Shown here: positions 1 through 14,300 of the stretch, in pieces
Numbering within the stretch: position 1 is the first letter of the stretch
How the letters are laid out: each line of letters starts with the position of its first letter
Assembly: GCA_947044405.1 (NCBI GenBank)
Contig: CAMRHE010000077.1
Coordinates: 5,857,501-5,921,500, forward strand
Source: Leptodactylus fallax
Lineage: Eukaryota > Chordata > Amphibia > Anura > Leptodactylidae
DNA length: 64,000 bases
Reading direction: 5' to 3'
Notes under the pieces: generated by a model
Seen by the model: the letters and a program-made list of their open reading frames with translations, nothing else
Database searches by the model: none
What the model was told of the DNA's origin: nothing
Program-made: the position numbers and the translations under genes

Positions 1-287
1 CTTCAGTTTCAAAAATGGCCCCCAGTCCAGAAAAGTCCTTTTAAGAAAAACCCTATAGCCTAATATGAACCTTATCCAATCGCTGTCCAGAATATATAGA
101 GGGATGGGAAAGAGAAGACATGAAGTGGGCATAGAAAAATTCAGCATATTAATAAAACTTAATGTTTATTCAGTATACTTAAAAATATGTCTAAAAACGC
201 GAGGTGGAAATGCCATATTATAACCCCTAATCCATATGAGAGGAGGGACAGTATAGACACTATTTTATATCTCCCTTCGTACACAAT

Positions 288-540
288 GTATTATTTATTT
301 ATTTTGCTTACTTATATATCGCCATCATATTCCACAGCCCTTTACAGATATTGTTAACACTGCCCCATATAGGACTCACAATCTAAATTCTCTATCAGTA
401 TGTCTTTGCAATGTTGGAGGAAATTCATGCAAACACAGGGAGAAAATACAAACTTCTTGCAGATGTTGTCCTTGGCTGGATTTGAACCTAGAACCTCCAG
501 TGCTAACCACTGAGCCACCGTGCTGTCTGTGTAAGTCATT
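288..540 (-). repeat. tRNA-derived SINE (about 250 bp)
   Basis: On the minus strand it begins with CACGGTGGCTCAGTGGTTAG (box A-like), followed by GGTTCAAATCC-type sequence (box B). The body follows, and the tail at about 290-340 contains TATGATGGCGATATA-type sequence and an A/T-rich end. I recognise this as a common lower-vertebrate tRNA-SINE. It contains pol III promoter boxes but is too diverged to call a tRNA gene. Degraded relatives occur at 8958-9225 and 63042-63130. Confidence 0.7.
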
Positions 541-894
541 ACGGCCCTTTCAGTATTGTATGTTTATGGAATGCAACATGCACTGGTGAACTGGTATAAT
601 CCAGCCAGAAGAGAAGGCCTGCCTGGCACCTAGTTGTAAGGGAGAATAACTCTCCAGAATGAGAGATCCACAGGATCTATGGATCCACAGCACTATGTGT
701 CCGGTTACCACTGGAGATGAGCCACTAGTGTCGGCCAGTTAGTAGTAATCTCTGGAGCCTCACCAAACAGTTCAGGGGAAACCCTGTTACTGTCTCATGC
801 TGCTTAGTTGTCATCGCTGTCTGCCATGTTTCAGATATACCAGAAATGCAGTCTGGTCACAGACACCATTTCCACAAGCCTACTAGATCACTTT
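541..894. other. KANSL1L intron 4, unannotated
   Basis: Intronic sequence downstream of exon 4. I see no exon, ORF or clear repeat boundary here. Confidence 0.5.
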
Positions 895-1216
895 AAGGGT
901 ATGTTCACATGGAATTCCTCTTCATTTTCCACCGCCGGCATTTTCGCCGCAGTCTAGCCGGGATCCCGCTATTGATTAGGCCCAGATGAATGGGCCTAAT
1001 CAGCAGGGATTCTCGAGCCGCAGACGCTGTGGCTGAATCAGCTGCGGAATCCGTGGCAAGATTGAGCAGGACGCTTCTTTTTTCTGCATCCTGCTGCGAT
1101 CTCTGCCTCCCATCGAAAACAATGGGAGGCAGATTCCGGGAGGAATGTGCTCTGGATTCGGGGGCGAAATCCTCCCCCAAATCCGCGGCAAATTCCTCCG
1201 TGTGAACACAGCCTAA
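895..1216. repeat. MITE with TTCACAT/GTGTGAAC termini
   Basis: Left end AAGGGTATGTTCACATGGAATT, right end AATTCCTCCGTGTGAACACAGCC: imperfect inverted termini around a GC-richer interior with two versions of an AATGGGAGGCAGA module. A shorter relative lies at 24326-24505 in the ACADL 3' region, sharing the AGGCAGAGATCGCAGCAGGA block. Confidence 0.6.
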
Positions 1217-2173
1217 ATCTGCCATTTCTCCCATTCACACTGTGAATGGAGGAGACAAGTAAAAGAAAATATGTACAAAATAACTTTTACGTAAAAATAG
1301 AAAAAGGTCAATACATTTAGACTACTGAAAGTAACCACTTAAATGGCCACTAACCGAAAACTGAACTGCTATATATCTGTCCCGAGACAGATTGCAGATC
1401 ACATGACACGGATTACACATGTTTACAGTTTTCTATGGGGTAGGCTGGGCCCAGGAGTGACCAGGAAGTAGAAGGGATAAGAGAAGGAGGAGCTACGGAG
1501 GAGCTTTCATAACCAAAGCACTTTGGTACATGTTAGTACTTCTCTATATATGTCCTACAAGATCCTGGACTGTTTCTGAGTGAAAGACACACTGTTATAC
1601 AGCAGATCTGCCTCTACTTATAGTGTGCAGTGTACGGCCACAAGCTCAGAGATTAATGCAAACTACAGACAGAACGTGCAAAGGGGAAAACTGCAAAATA
1701 TAACTTATATAATGGGCAGATATAGCCTTACTCCCCATGTATACACACTGCACTACTGATTTATGTGAAGTTTGTTGGAAGTTTTGGTAGGTTTTACAAT
1801 AAAAAGTGACCAGCTCTCTTTAAATCAATGGGTAACGTCATTACAGCGCAGGGCTTGAGAACTGAGTCTATCAGTTTCTGTCTGGGAATCACTGAAGCAA
1901 AGCCTTCTGTATAGATCATTTACGGGGATAAACAGTATTGCGCAGCACATGTGTGACTATAACCCATACAGTGAACCTGTGAGCGAACCAGAAAAATACC
2001 TGATGCTGACAGAGTAGATGAAGCAACTTAAGTTAATTGTAAATCCAGATTACAGATTTCTCATTGAGTTAATGGTGTTTTCCATGCTTGCCGGTGAGAT
2101 GAAATACCTTCACGGTTCTCTGCATTACAATTATGCGGCACAATGAAGCACCACAGCTTCGGTACTTTATTAC
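1217..2173. other. KANSL1L intron 4, unannotated
   Basis: No coding similarity or repeat boundary was recognised in this stretch between the MITE and KANSL1L exon 4. Confidence 0.5.
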
Positions 2174-2365
2174 CTGTTTCTCTATGTTTCTCAGGAGCAA
2201 GGTCGGGCTGCTTGGAGACATTTCTAGATCCATTTCTGGAGGCAGATTTGTTTCCTCTAGGGGTGTTGCTAGTGTCTCTGCAGGCTGTAATGAAGTGCCC
2301 GGATATGGCAGATGTGTCTCTTCCCCGAGAACGCAATTTGAATATTCGTGAAACACCAGTTTTCC
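2174..2365 (-). CDS. KANSL1L: KANSL1L coding exon 4
   Basis: The acceptor TATCCTAG| and donor CAG|GTAATAAAG bound a 192-nt, phase 0-0 exon of 64 codons. Its 3' half encodes [18 protein letters not shown], nearly identical to the mammalian protein. The next exon was not found between position 1 and 2173, so the gene continues off the window. Confidence 0.92.
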
Positions 2366-5300
2366 CTAGGATACAGAAATAAAACCCGCCCGGATAAGCA
2401 GCGGTAACATTTAGCTTGATTGTTCCTAAAGAGGCCACCCACGGTCAGAGGCATTTTTGGAGGGGGAGTGACAAGCTATAATTTAGTGTGGAAAGTAATT
2501 ATACACAGTCCCATTGTGTCTACACATTGCAGATTAGGGACGGCAACCATACTGGAAATATGACATTTAAGATAATCATATAGATAAGGCACCCCTGTGC
2601 CCTAGAAAGCCATACGTTTCAAGCCTGATGATAGTCACAGTATAGAGGTACTATTTACAGCACCCCAATCCCCGCTACTATTAACAAATCTTATTAATGG
2701 AGAGTTTCAGTACTATTCACCCCTCTATAAAATCAGGTTTTTCTGCCTGCAGTTCATCTGCAAATTTCTCTACAGTCCCCTGTAGCTTTTGAATTGCTGC
2801 TGGGTTAGCTGCCAGCAAACACATGGTGGCTAATCCGTGGCAATTTCACTTGGTGTGTCCCTGGCCTTAAAGTGGCTCCAAGATTGAAAATTGCCAGAAG
2901 AAAAAGTGCTGCAAGTCTGATGTTTCCGTCAAGCTGCTTCAATACAGTCCGTCAGGCACCTTTGGTGTCTTCTGTATTTGCGGTCTGTGTGTCCGTTGTT
3001 CTGGTCCTCAGACAGACCAGAACAACGGACACCCAGAAGCAGATGTAAACATAGTGTCAGAACTTCAATTTCACCAAGTACCTTCTTGCTTCGTAGTTGA
3101 CTATGTAAATCCCCCAGACGATGAATTTTGTATTCCAGCTCTGCAATCTGAGCCTGAAGCCACGTCCAGCGACTCCCAATATGTGCTCTTCCTGAAAGCC
3201 AGTTCAATTCAGTCGTACTGTCAAGACAAACAATGTATTTAATAGCGGATACAAAAATATATATAACAGTTCTCAACGTCTCATAGGCAGAATATTTATT
3301 ACACAGGAGTGCTCAGTGCCCATAATAGCCATGAATATTGGGCAGTCTAATAGGGCCTTCAGAGCTGTAGCCCCTTCAAAGAGGTGATCAGTGGGGATGT
3401 GAAGAGTTCCCTCCCCCACCCATCTGGTATTGTTGGCCTACCCTAAGGCTCCTGGAACTCCATTTAAATGAACAGCTCCGCATGTGTAGATAACACTATC
3501 TAACGCTAAGTTCACAGTAGTGTTCAGGTTCCCGTTCTTCGGGTCCGCTTGGGGACCAGAAAGACAGAAACTCAATCTACTTAAAAAGCGGTTACCTGCA
3601 GAAACCCGCAGACCCCATAAACTATAATCATCAGCTAATGCTCAGCATTTTTCCAGCGGAATGGGAGATGGAATCCCTGAACAGAGGCCGAGCGCTAGTG
3701 TGAACCTAGCCTAATTTTGAGATGAAGCCATGGATCGTACAATAGATGGGTAAATGACTATGCTATTAAAGGGGTTTTACAAGATTTAAATATTAATGCC
3801 CTATTCCTAGGATAAGTCAACAATATCTGATCGGTGCTGGTCCAACATCTGGCACCCCCTACAGATCAACTGATGGAAGTGACAGCGTCACTTTTGTGTT
3901 CTAGGAGAGTCACATTCATCTTTCACATGGCCTGTGTGCAGCTCAGTTCCATTCATGTGAATGGGGCTGAGCTGAAATACCAAGCAAAGATGCTATACAA
4001 TGTGCAGCACCATGCTTGGTGAGCAGTGAAGAGGCTTGACGGGTGCTGATCTTAGGGTGCTTGGTATTGGACCCCCACCAATCTGATATATGGTGACCTG
4101 TACTAAGTGTAGGTAGGCCATCAGAATCTTAGTCTTGGAATAACCCTTTAATGGTTCGTAATAATCAATAATATCATGCACTGACATCACTACCTGCTAG
4201 AAAAATGTTGGGATTACTACAATAGGTACAATTTTTTTATTTTTTTGCCGGAAGTCATGGCCCAGTCATCCTACATGGAGTGGAGCTCAATCCTTTATAG
4301 CCTAGCCTGTATATTAGTGCAGGGACTGGCAAAACGTCCAGGATAATAGTACTAAAGGAAAAAAAAAAGTGGTCAAAATGTTGTGTTATTAGAACAAATA
4401 ACCTGCAGAGAGGACATAATAAAGGCTCGGCATTGGTGAGACACATCAGTCAGGCACGGAAAGACGTCTTCATGTTTGTTTCCATGGCACAGCAGTTTAC
4501 TCCGCCAACCCACTGCAGGGAATAAAAGCCCTAGTAAGCACATTTAATGTGACCTCTGAGGCCAATTAAATGCGAGGCCAATCTATGCTGGATCACACGA
4601 ACACCAACATACAGTAAAGCTGTTCTTTTTACAACCTTCCATGCCACATATCAAGATGACAGAAAATACTCGGCTACTCCCTACTGTAAATTATAAGGTT
4701 ATTATAAAGGACGTTCTATGACTGCATAAAGCAAACGGCTGCCAATAAAAAAGGTCTGATATTGCTCTTCAGCAATCAGAATAAAAAAATGAGTATTACA
4801 TACCGCAGCTGCTGCTGAACCTCTTTTTAAAGTAAGAGGATGCTCTACATGGCTAAGGCCCCACGTAGCGGTACACAGCAACACACAAAAAACGCAGTGG
4901 AAATGTTTTTTTTCCATGTCTTTCATTGTGTTTTTCTACACTTACATTTTTCACTGCCTTTCTGCTTCGCTTTTCATTTTTGCCTTCCCTCCAGTTGGTA
5001 GGTCAAACCACCAACTCCAACTCCTCTATTTTACCACAGGCAGACTCCAATTCCTACTCCTACAGCCATGGAAGCAGTAAAGAATCTAAATTCATTAAAA
5101 AACCAGTAACTGAATTTCTATGAAAGTAAATAAACTATGCATCTATTTATACAATATTAATAATATAATTAAAAATAATCAATCGTCAAATACAAGAGAA
5201 GGAAATTCCTGCCAAATCAATCTGTGAGCGACCTCTAATGCCAGGTGTGTAGCGTCTATGTAGGTAGCCCAATGGTTTCATGACACAAATCTGCAAGAAA

Positions 5301-8300
5301 TTTTCAAAGTGCTATTTACAGAAAATGCATTGCAGAAAAATAAAACTTGCTGCATGATCATTTTGAAGCAGAAAATGCTGCAGATTTTTACCCTGGACAT
5401 CACTCCTACAATGTACAGTATGTGAGGCAAAGGCCCCACGTAGCGAGCCACAGCCAAAAAGCACTGCGGAAAAAACCGTAGTGGAAACGCAACATGGTTT
5501 TTCCCGCAGCGCTTTTCATAGAAGGTCCGCAGAGTTTTCCTCTGTGGACTTTCTGCTTCAATTACATGTATAGGGAAACCTCCAGCATTACTGTAGGTAT
5601 AATTGACATGCTGCGACTTCCAAAAATGCAACGGTTTTGGAAATCACAGAATGTCCGCTGCAGGTATTTTTCTGCAATGTGTGGATTAGATTCGCAAGTG
5701 TCCCATCCACTTTGCAGGGACTGTAAAACGCTGCAGTTTTTGCCGCGGTGTTTACGTCAAATGGGGCTTCAGCCCAAGGGTGAGTTCATACAGCAATAAT
5801 CCCATTTCGGCCAACAAACAGCCCGCTACTTGATATGTATTTGCCAAGAACTGTCATTCCCTGCTGGCTGACGGCAGACTTTATTCTGCCAAAATCTGAT
5901 CGGCCACGCTGGAAATGTTCGGACAGCTGTCGCCCAAAAATACCAGTGTTTGGCATGATCAACTGCTTTTGGCCAATCATCAGTCATCTTGCACGGACTG
6001 ACGGCACTGCGTTTCTTTTTATTTTTTAGCAAACAACTGTAGTTATTAATGTTGATGATGAGAACATTTATATATATATAATATATATATATATATAATC
6101 ACATCAACAGACAGCTAAATGAAATCTAAAGTTTATGGGTGGCCTTATACTGAAGCTATATTCACACGACGGTGAATAATGACCATGTGACATCCGTTTT
6201 TTGAATGGACGACACAAAAGAATTAACTTCAATGTCCCTGATTGGGCACTATTTACATGACCATTATTTTGACGGCCCATTGTAACAGACTATCAAAATA
6301 TAGGTCATGCTCTATTTTTTTCCGTTTTCACGATTCCTTCCATACATATGGGGGATCCAGAAAACGACTGCCCCTTGGATGCAAGACGGCTGTGAAGAAT
6401 GGACGTTTTTCACTTCGCTCATCTGAATGTAGCCTAAGGCCACACGCTAACAATTCGCAGTTTGTAGTGGACACAGTGGATCTATCGCGTCAAAAAACAG
6501 TCAAAGTCCGCTGTTTTTTATTGTGGGTTTCATGACCTATTTCATGTGCTTTTATCCTGGATTTCAACCTTTGCAAGGACCAAACATGCAGCAATATCTG
6601 ACAAGGTATGTGTTGAAAACCACAGTGCGGGTTTATTTCTGCAGTGTGTGGAGGAGATTTGTGTTAACCCCATTCATTACAACTATACTGCACCATAACT
6701 AACCCAATTCAAACAGGCAGTGTGTGCCCTTAACCTTGGGGTAATCTTGTATGAGCACTATGTAATATATCATAATTGGGCTGACATTATGCTTAGGGCA
6801 CCAACCAACTTAACACCAGGATAAACTTTACATTTTTTCCCTCCAGGCTCTTTGTAAGTCTACTCAATGATTTTATCTGTGGACTCAAAGCAAAGAGTTA
6901 ACACATTATTAACAGGATTGGAGGCCTCCTACCGAGCGCCCAGTAGAACATTACATGTCAGACATTTTGGCTGAACACTAGGCCTTTGAGGCAGCTCAGG
7001 CATGCAGGAGGCTGTTTGCTTTTTAGATTCTGCTTTGCTATGTGAGCTCTGTTTAATAAAGCGTGACTATATACAGGCCGCAACTTGCCATCACTTAATT
7101 ATACGCCATGCAGGCCACCTAGTAGTGGGTGAGTCCCAGAGCAGCTAGACATACAGTCATACAAGAGATCTGACACCACTATATAAGTCCTGGGAGACAA
7201 ACATTCTCAAGAAAGAAGGCTATTCCATCAACGCCTAACCTGATCGTTGCTCAACGAAAAAATGCAGGATTTAACGTTTCCCGAGACTTCTATCCAGAAG
7301 GCACGTCAATGTTGGCTGGATGTCCTCGGCTGCTCCATGCAGCAGGATTAAATGATGCCAGGAGAAAGTGAACAGGTGGCGAGACTTGTAAACACCGCAT
7401 TAGAATTAGGAGACTGCCAAAGGAGCGGATACAAGGAGAGCTGTGTACTGGGCACATGGAGGTCGCTGTAATGAGAATCCACTGATTCCAACCCCGATCA
7501 TTCTCCTTATAAACAGGACATTACAGGGGTTGGCACCTAAACATTTATCCCCTAACCATGGGATAGAAGAGAAATGTATGATTACTGGGGGTCATTAAAT
7601 GAGTGGTGGCCATGCATGTGCACTACATCTCCATTAAAGGGGTTGTCCAGTTTCTAATATTGATGGCCAATACTTAGGATAGGTCATGAATATTAGATCT
7701 GTGGAGGACTGACAGCCAGGACCCCTGCAGATGACCAATACTGAGACAACATGGCTCCCAATATTGTTTACACTCCAGGAGCCACTCTGCTCACCCGCCA
7801 TACAAACTGACTTTAATGTTTCAGGTCAGGTGATCTGTGGGTGTTCTGGGTGTTGGACCCCCGCAGATCTAATATGGAAGGGCTAAGCGAAGGATAGTCC
7901 ATCAATACTAGAAACCAGATAACCCCTTTAATCTCTATAGGACTATGTACAGTGTTCAGCTGTCTTAGTCATTTCCATAGAGATTGAATAGGGCTATAGT
8001 ACACATGTGTGACCACTGCTCCAATCATGCAGGGAACATGAGATGTCCATTTTTGCGGTCAGTGGAGGTTTCAGTGTTCAGATCCTCAAAGAACATATAT
8101 TTATCACCCATACTGTGAAAGGTGATAAATGCTGCTTATGGACCAAGCCCTTAAACTGGTTGTCATATCACCATAGACACAAAGAGCTACTTGTAAACTT
8201 CATTGAACGTGCCTTACCAAATCACGCCAAACTTTTTGATTCATTCCTGAAATATATTCACTGATGTGTATTCGCCTGACAAGAGGTAGATAAATAGCCC

Positions 8301-11300
8301 AAATATGTTAGTGAAGTTAGTTCTGCAAGTGCCCGACAGTCACAAGTTAACTCTTGAATGACTCCCCAAAAATGTAAAACAGTTACATAGTGCAAGCATA
8401 TAGTATGGATAGTACACATATGTAATATACAGCAGCTAAGCAACAGGGGGTCGATGGTGAGTGTATGAAGGGCTTTAGCTGGACAAAACTGGCCTTATCG
8501 CCGCTCCATCCCTCCTTTGACCTACTATTAACTTTTTAACAGATTACTGTATATATTACACACTGTCAGTAGGCTATGTATTAAGACTTTCTAACTATAC
8601 AGTATGTGGCATTACTAAGGAACACTTCTTCACCAATGACAATCGATTTCAGAAATGCTGTGAAAATTTGGCAAAGTAATATTATCTCCACTCAAGTCAC
8701 AGGGTAGAAGATGTCTAAAAGAAGCTTATGCATTGCAGAAATCAGATTATTTTTTACCATAATAGCAGTAATCCATTTGTTCGCTGCACACGATATTACT
8801 AGTTTTTTATTGGTCTGCTAAGTAACTGAATTAGGGATCTATTATCAGTCACACATTTGGAGAGAGGTGGGACGTCTTCTCCTTTGGGTAAATGGACTAG
8901 GGGTTCTGTTTTTTACTTGAGCTGGATAACCCATAAATAATAGGTTAACACTGAAGGGATTTGTGTCCTCAGGCAGCATGGTGTGCTCAGTGGTTAGCAC
9001 TGTTCTGGATTCAGATATGACCAAGGGCAACATATGCATGGAATCTATGGCCCCATGCACATGGGGCAAACCAGTTTGGAAAATGTACAGTACAGGAAAG
9101 CAGAGCCGCATGGGGCCTGTAAATTATCGCAAGCTCCAGAGGAATAAGGATAGTTTAATTGGTTTTCTATTAAAATTGGTCCAAGTTTTTATTTATGAAA
9201 GGGAAATTACATTGTGAGTCCCGACAGAGATTGGATGATTTCTGTACAACAGAATATATAGGTGCCAACCAATGAGAAGACCCCATGCACACGACCGAGT
9301 GTGCATCTGAGTTGGGACTGATTTTGCAGCGGAATGCAATCAGATGACACTCGGAGTGTGTCTGCAAGTGCATTCTGTTATGCACTTACCTCTATGGGGG
9401 CTTCCGATCCATTTTGATAAAATAGAGCAGGATAGGACCTGCTATAGTTTCATCGGAACGGGAAAGGACCCTCGGACTCCCCCTTGAATGTGTGCATGAA
9501 GTCTAAATATATCAAATTATCAGGGTAACCCAAGTGCAGGGTGGAATTGAGGCTATCCATACACTGCTTTTGAGAGCCAATTTCCCTTACATCTCCTCTG
9601 TTTCCACTTAAAAAAAAAAAAAATAAATCACAAAAGTGGATTCCCAATAATACTGTGCAGGCTGCCACCATCTATGTCTCAGTTGCCACTGTCTACAGAT
9701 TACTGGCATTAGCAGCGAACTGTTGCGGTCATTATTAATCTTAACCCTTGGACAGTAAGGTCTAGGAAAAGAGTACACAGAAAAAAAAACTAAGAAAGAT
9801 TAACACAAAGCAAATACAAAACAGAAAATACAGAAGAGTCCTGCAACCAATTCCACACACATCCAGTAGTTATTATAAGTAGCAGGCTCCTCTGTATTCT
9901 CTCTTTTACATTTTCTTTGCATTTGCTACGTTTTTCTGTGTTTTAGAAATACATAAAGTGTCATAAGTCATTGATCCAACACAAACTGTATGACACAAAG
10001 CATAATAAATCAATAATTCCCAGAATGAGTTTGTTTAATCACATTAGACCTTGGATAAAGTACACATTTTTGGAATCGCTGTTCACATGTGAAATGGACA
10101 ATTAAAATGTGAATTTTGGGTTTTCCACAGACAACTCTACATCCTGCGTTTGGTTGTATTGTCAGATTTGGACTAAAAATAGAAAATGGTTGCTGTAAAC
10201 TGGATCGAGCAGACGCGAGTTTATTGAACAATGTACATGTTTTAAAGAGTTTTCCTTCAGTTAGATCACAATATGTATAGCAGAAATGTCACGCATGCTG
10301 TAAATCTGCAAAACGTGCAAAGCACAGATGGCTTTGTTTTGTGGTTGCTTCCTCCATGAGAAGGAGGCAGAGTCAATTTTTACTAAGGGTACTGCCACTA
10401 GTCTGAGCATCCATACAAAAACACTAAAATTTTATCTGAATTTACTGGTCCACCTGCACAGAATATTAGTTCTCAAAATTCTGCAAGCACAAAGAGTCCT
10501 ATCAGTGTTCTTTGTACTCTATTTCTAATTTTTATGTGGACTATACCTTTATATAAACCTTAAGGCTAAGGCCCCACATAGCGTAGCGGCAATTTCGTGG
10601 CGGCCAAACTGCGGCGTTTGCATCATGTGGGGACCAAACTAAAATAGTGTTCAAAAGTGAGTATATTCTATATGTACAGGACACTTACAGAGTGTGATAA
10701 GCAGTATTAAAGGAGTTTAGTTCACTCCTACTCAGCTATTTTTGGAAATCCCGTACAAGTGAATAGAGAGACTTGAACATGTGCGGCCTTGTGAATACGA
10801 AAGAGTCCCCATTCTCAAGATAGATGGGGGTGCAGCCTCTTTAACCCGCATTTATCAGGCATTTATAGCATATTCTATGGATATAGCCATAAATGCCAAG
10901 ATTGGAGTATTCCATTAATGAATCACTGTTCCACTACATAGGGTAAGCTAAGCTGTGTATAAGTGTAGAGGTAATACTTCCCATTTTAGCAGAGCCGAAA
11001 TGAAAAATAAGTTTAAGGCTGGGGCCACACACAGCCTGATTGCAGCGGGGTAGCAATTGTAAAATTACCAGTGGCTAGCCCACTGTGATCTACAGTGGAG
11101 AAAAAAAGTATTTAGTCACCCACCAATTGTGCAAGTTTTCCCACTTAAAAAGATGAAGCCGGCCTGTAATTGTCATCATAGGTAGACCTCAACTATGAGA
11201 GACAAAATGAGAAAACAAATCCAGAAAATCACATTGTCTGATTTTTAAAGAATTTAATTGCAAATTATGGTGGAAAGTAAGTATTTGGTCAATAACAAAA

Positions 11301-14300
11301 GTTCATCTCAATACTTTGTTCTATATCCTTTGTTGGCAATGACAAAGGTCAAACGTTTTCTGTAAGTCTTCACAAGGTTGGCACACACTGTTGCTGGTAT
11401 GTTGGCCCATTCCTCCATGCAGATCTCCTCTAGAGCAGTGATGTTTTGGGGCTGTCGCTGGGCAACGCGGACTTTCAACTCCCTCCAAAGGTTTTCTATG
11501 GGGTTGAGATCTGTAGACTGGCTAGGCCACTCCAGGACCTTGAAATGCTTCTTACGAAGCGACTTCTTTGTTGCCCTGGCGGTGTGTTTGGGATCATTGT
11601 CATGCTGAAAGACCCAGCCACGTTTCATCTTCAATGCCCTTGCTGATGGAAGGAGGTTTGCACTCAAAATCTCACGATACATGGCCCCATTCATTCTTTC
11701 ATGTACACGGATCAGTCGTCCTGGTCCCTTTGCAGAGAAACAGCCCCAAAGCATGATGTTGTCACCCCCATGCTTCACAGTAGGTATGGTGTTCTTTAGA
11801 TGCAACTCTCCTCAAAACACGACGAGTTGTGTTTCTACCAAACAGTTCTACTTTGGTTTCATCTGACCATATGACATTCTCCCAATACTCTTCTGGAACA
11901 TCCAAATGCTCTCTAGCAAACTTCAGACGGGCCCGGATATGTACTGGCTTAAGCAGGGGGACACGTCTGGCACTGCAGGATCTGAGTCCCTGGCGGCGTA
12001 GTGTGTTACTGACGGTAGCCTTTGTTACGTTAGTCCCAGCTTTCTGCAGGTCATTCACCAGGTCCCCCCGTGTGGTTCTGGGATTTATGCTCACCGTTCT
12101 TGTTATCATTTTGACCCCACGGGGTGAGATCTTGCGTGGAGACCCTGATCAAGGGAGATTATCAGTGGTCTTGTATGTCTTCCATTTTCTAATTATTGCT
12201 CCCACAGTTGATTTCTTCACACCAAGCTGCTTGCCTATTGCAGATTCAGTCTTCCCAGCCTGGTGCAGGTCTACAATTTTGTTTCTGGTGTCCTTCCACA
12301 GCTCTTTGGTCTTCACCATAGTGGAGTTTGGAGTGTGACTGTTTGAGGTTGTGGACAGGTGTCTTTTATACTGATAACAATGTCAAACAGGAGCCATTAC
12401 TACAGGTAATGAGTGGAGTACAGAGGAGCCTCTTAAAGAAGAAGTTACAGGTCTGTGAGAGCCAGAAATCTTGCTTGTTTGTAGGTGACCAAATACTTAT
12501 TTTCCACCATAATTTGAAAATAAATTCTTTAAAAATCAGACAATGTGATTTTCTGGATATGTTTTCTCATTTTGTCTCTCATAGTTGAGGTCTACCTATG
12601 ATGACAATTACAGGCCGGCCACATCTTTTTAAGTGGGAGAACTTGCACAATTGGTGGCTGACTAAATACTTTTTTTCCCCACTGTAATGTGTATTACAGT
12701 TCCCATCGGATCCACATGCTGTGACTAAACAATGCCCTGTAAAGTGATTTACACTGCGGGTTTTCAACCTGCATTATGTCACTTATTGCTGTACAAAGGT
12801 TAAAGCTGTGAAGACCCGCAGAGAAACCTGCAGTTGAGCCATAGCAAAAAAACCCTGATTTCAGTATCTTTTGCTAAGGCAACTTGGAGAGGAATCTCTC
12901 AAGGAAATTCTGCAGTGTGTTCTGACTGTGTGTCGCCAGTCTAAAGGGGTTCTCCAAAATTAGAAAAAAGGATCTGATTTTTACACTGCCAGGAAGAATA
13001 GGCCGGACATAGAGACACAGACTTATCAGCTCTGTGTGTATCCAGCTGACAGATATGAGACATGAGAGCCAATATGGCCAATAAGTCGCTCCTTGTTTTA
13101 AAAACTCAAGTCAGACAACGCTGGAGCACAAAAGGGTGAGCTGACAATTGAAGGATTGTACACAGTTACCACAAAATAATGAGTCACAACGATTTTTGGC
13201 CAGATGTACACTTTACTGTATTATAATGCAATTTTTAGCATATTTGTGGGGCTTTACGCTTCAAACACTTACCAGTCATGTGTCTTTTTAGGCTTTTCAT
13301 CCCAATCCTCATCTGAGCTGTTTTCTGTAACATCAGAGTCCAGCGCCTGCTGGATACAACCTATAATCTGTGCTGCTGGTGCAGTAAACCTCCTGATAGC
13401 AGTGGAAGTATCCCGAGAGGCCCCATGTTTTATGTCAAGGCATGCACTTGTGGTCAGTCCTACATCTGGATCTGTGTGCAGGCCTGTACATGGCTGGCTA
13501 GCAGACTTGTTGTGCACATTAGCCCTTTCAATCCCGTGTTTCACTATGCCGCTTATCTGTTGTCTACAGTGATCCACCGCACATTTGGCCAAGAGCAACT
13601 GCAAACGCTTCCTGGCTCTTTGCACCCGAGTTAGAAGTTCTTGTTGCCGTTTTAGACATTTCAGACGTAATAACTTTGCCTCCGTTTCCTTATTAACAGC
13701 CTTTTGTAGTTTTTTTCCCACAGGCGAAATACACTGTAAATTTGGTAAAGTACAGTTACTAGCAAAGGGGATGGCAAGGCTTTCCCCATCTATTCGTCCA
13801 TTCAATCTATGGATGCCTTCATCTTCAGAAACAGATATATCCCATAGTTTGTTCACATCTGCTAGGACTTTGCTGACGGTACCTGGGAACAGTTCTCTCT
13901 TAACTTTCCTTTCAGTAAGCAATGGGCGAGTGTCATGCTGTCCATGAAACCTCGAACTATAGGAATCTTGCCCTGTCTTCAATGGAAAGCTACTATTACC
14001 TTGCACATTCGTATCAGAACTTGTCAATACAAAGACCGTTTGGTAATGCGCTGAAGAAAGTGACTCATCTTGCTGTAAGCTAGTGAAGTCTTCTTGAAGG
14101 CGTAGCGCAGGATCACAATAAGCTACGCTCAAGCTGCCATCTTTGGATCCAGTATTGGAATGATTTACACATACATTGAGATTTGCACTCAAGCTCTTTA
14201 TACCAAGAGGAGAGAAATGAACTCCAAGTTCTCGTGGTACTGTGTCTGTAAGGGCCAGGGTCATCTTCTCTTGCGGATAGAGTATATTATAGTGGCTGAA

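Noticed and set aside
440..540. tRNA gene
   Set aside because: Box A and B-like motifs are present but the cloverleaf cannot be formed and the body continues into a SINE.
1..2173. Additional KANSL1L exons left of 2174
   Set aside because: No segment resembling the conserved continuation of the protein was found on the minus strand.
11378..12338. Plus-strand frames in the Tc1 element A, up to 169 codons
   Set aside because: Antisense shadows of the transposase; no independent similarity.
13425..13947. Plus-strand frames opposite KANSL1L exon 2
   Set aside because: Antisense to a well-supported coding exon, with no similarity of their own.
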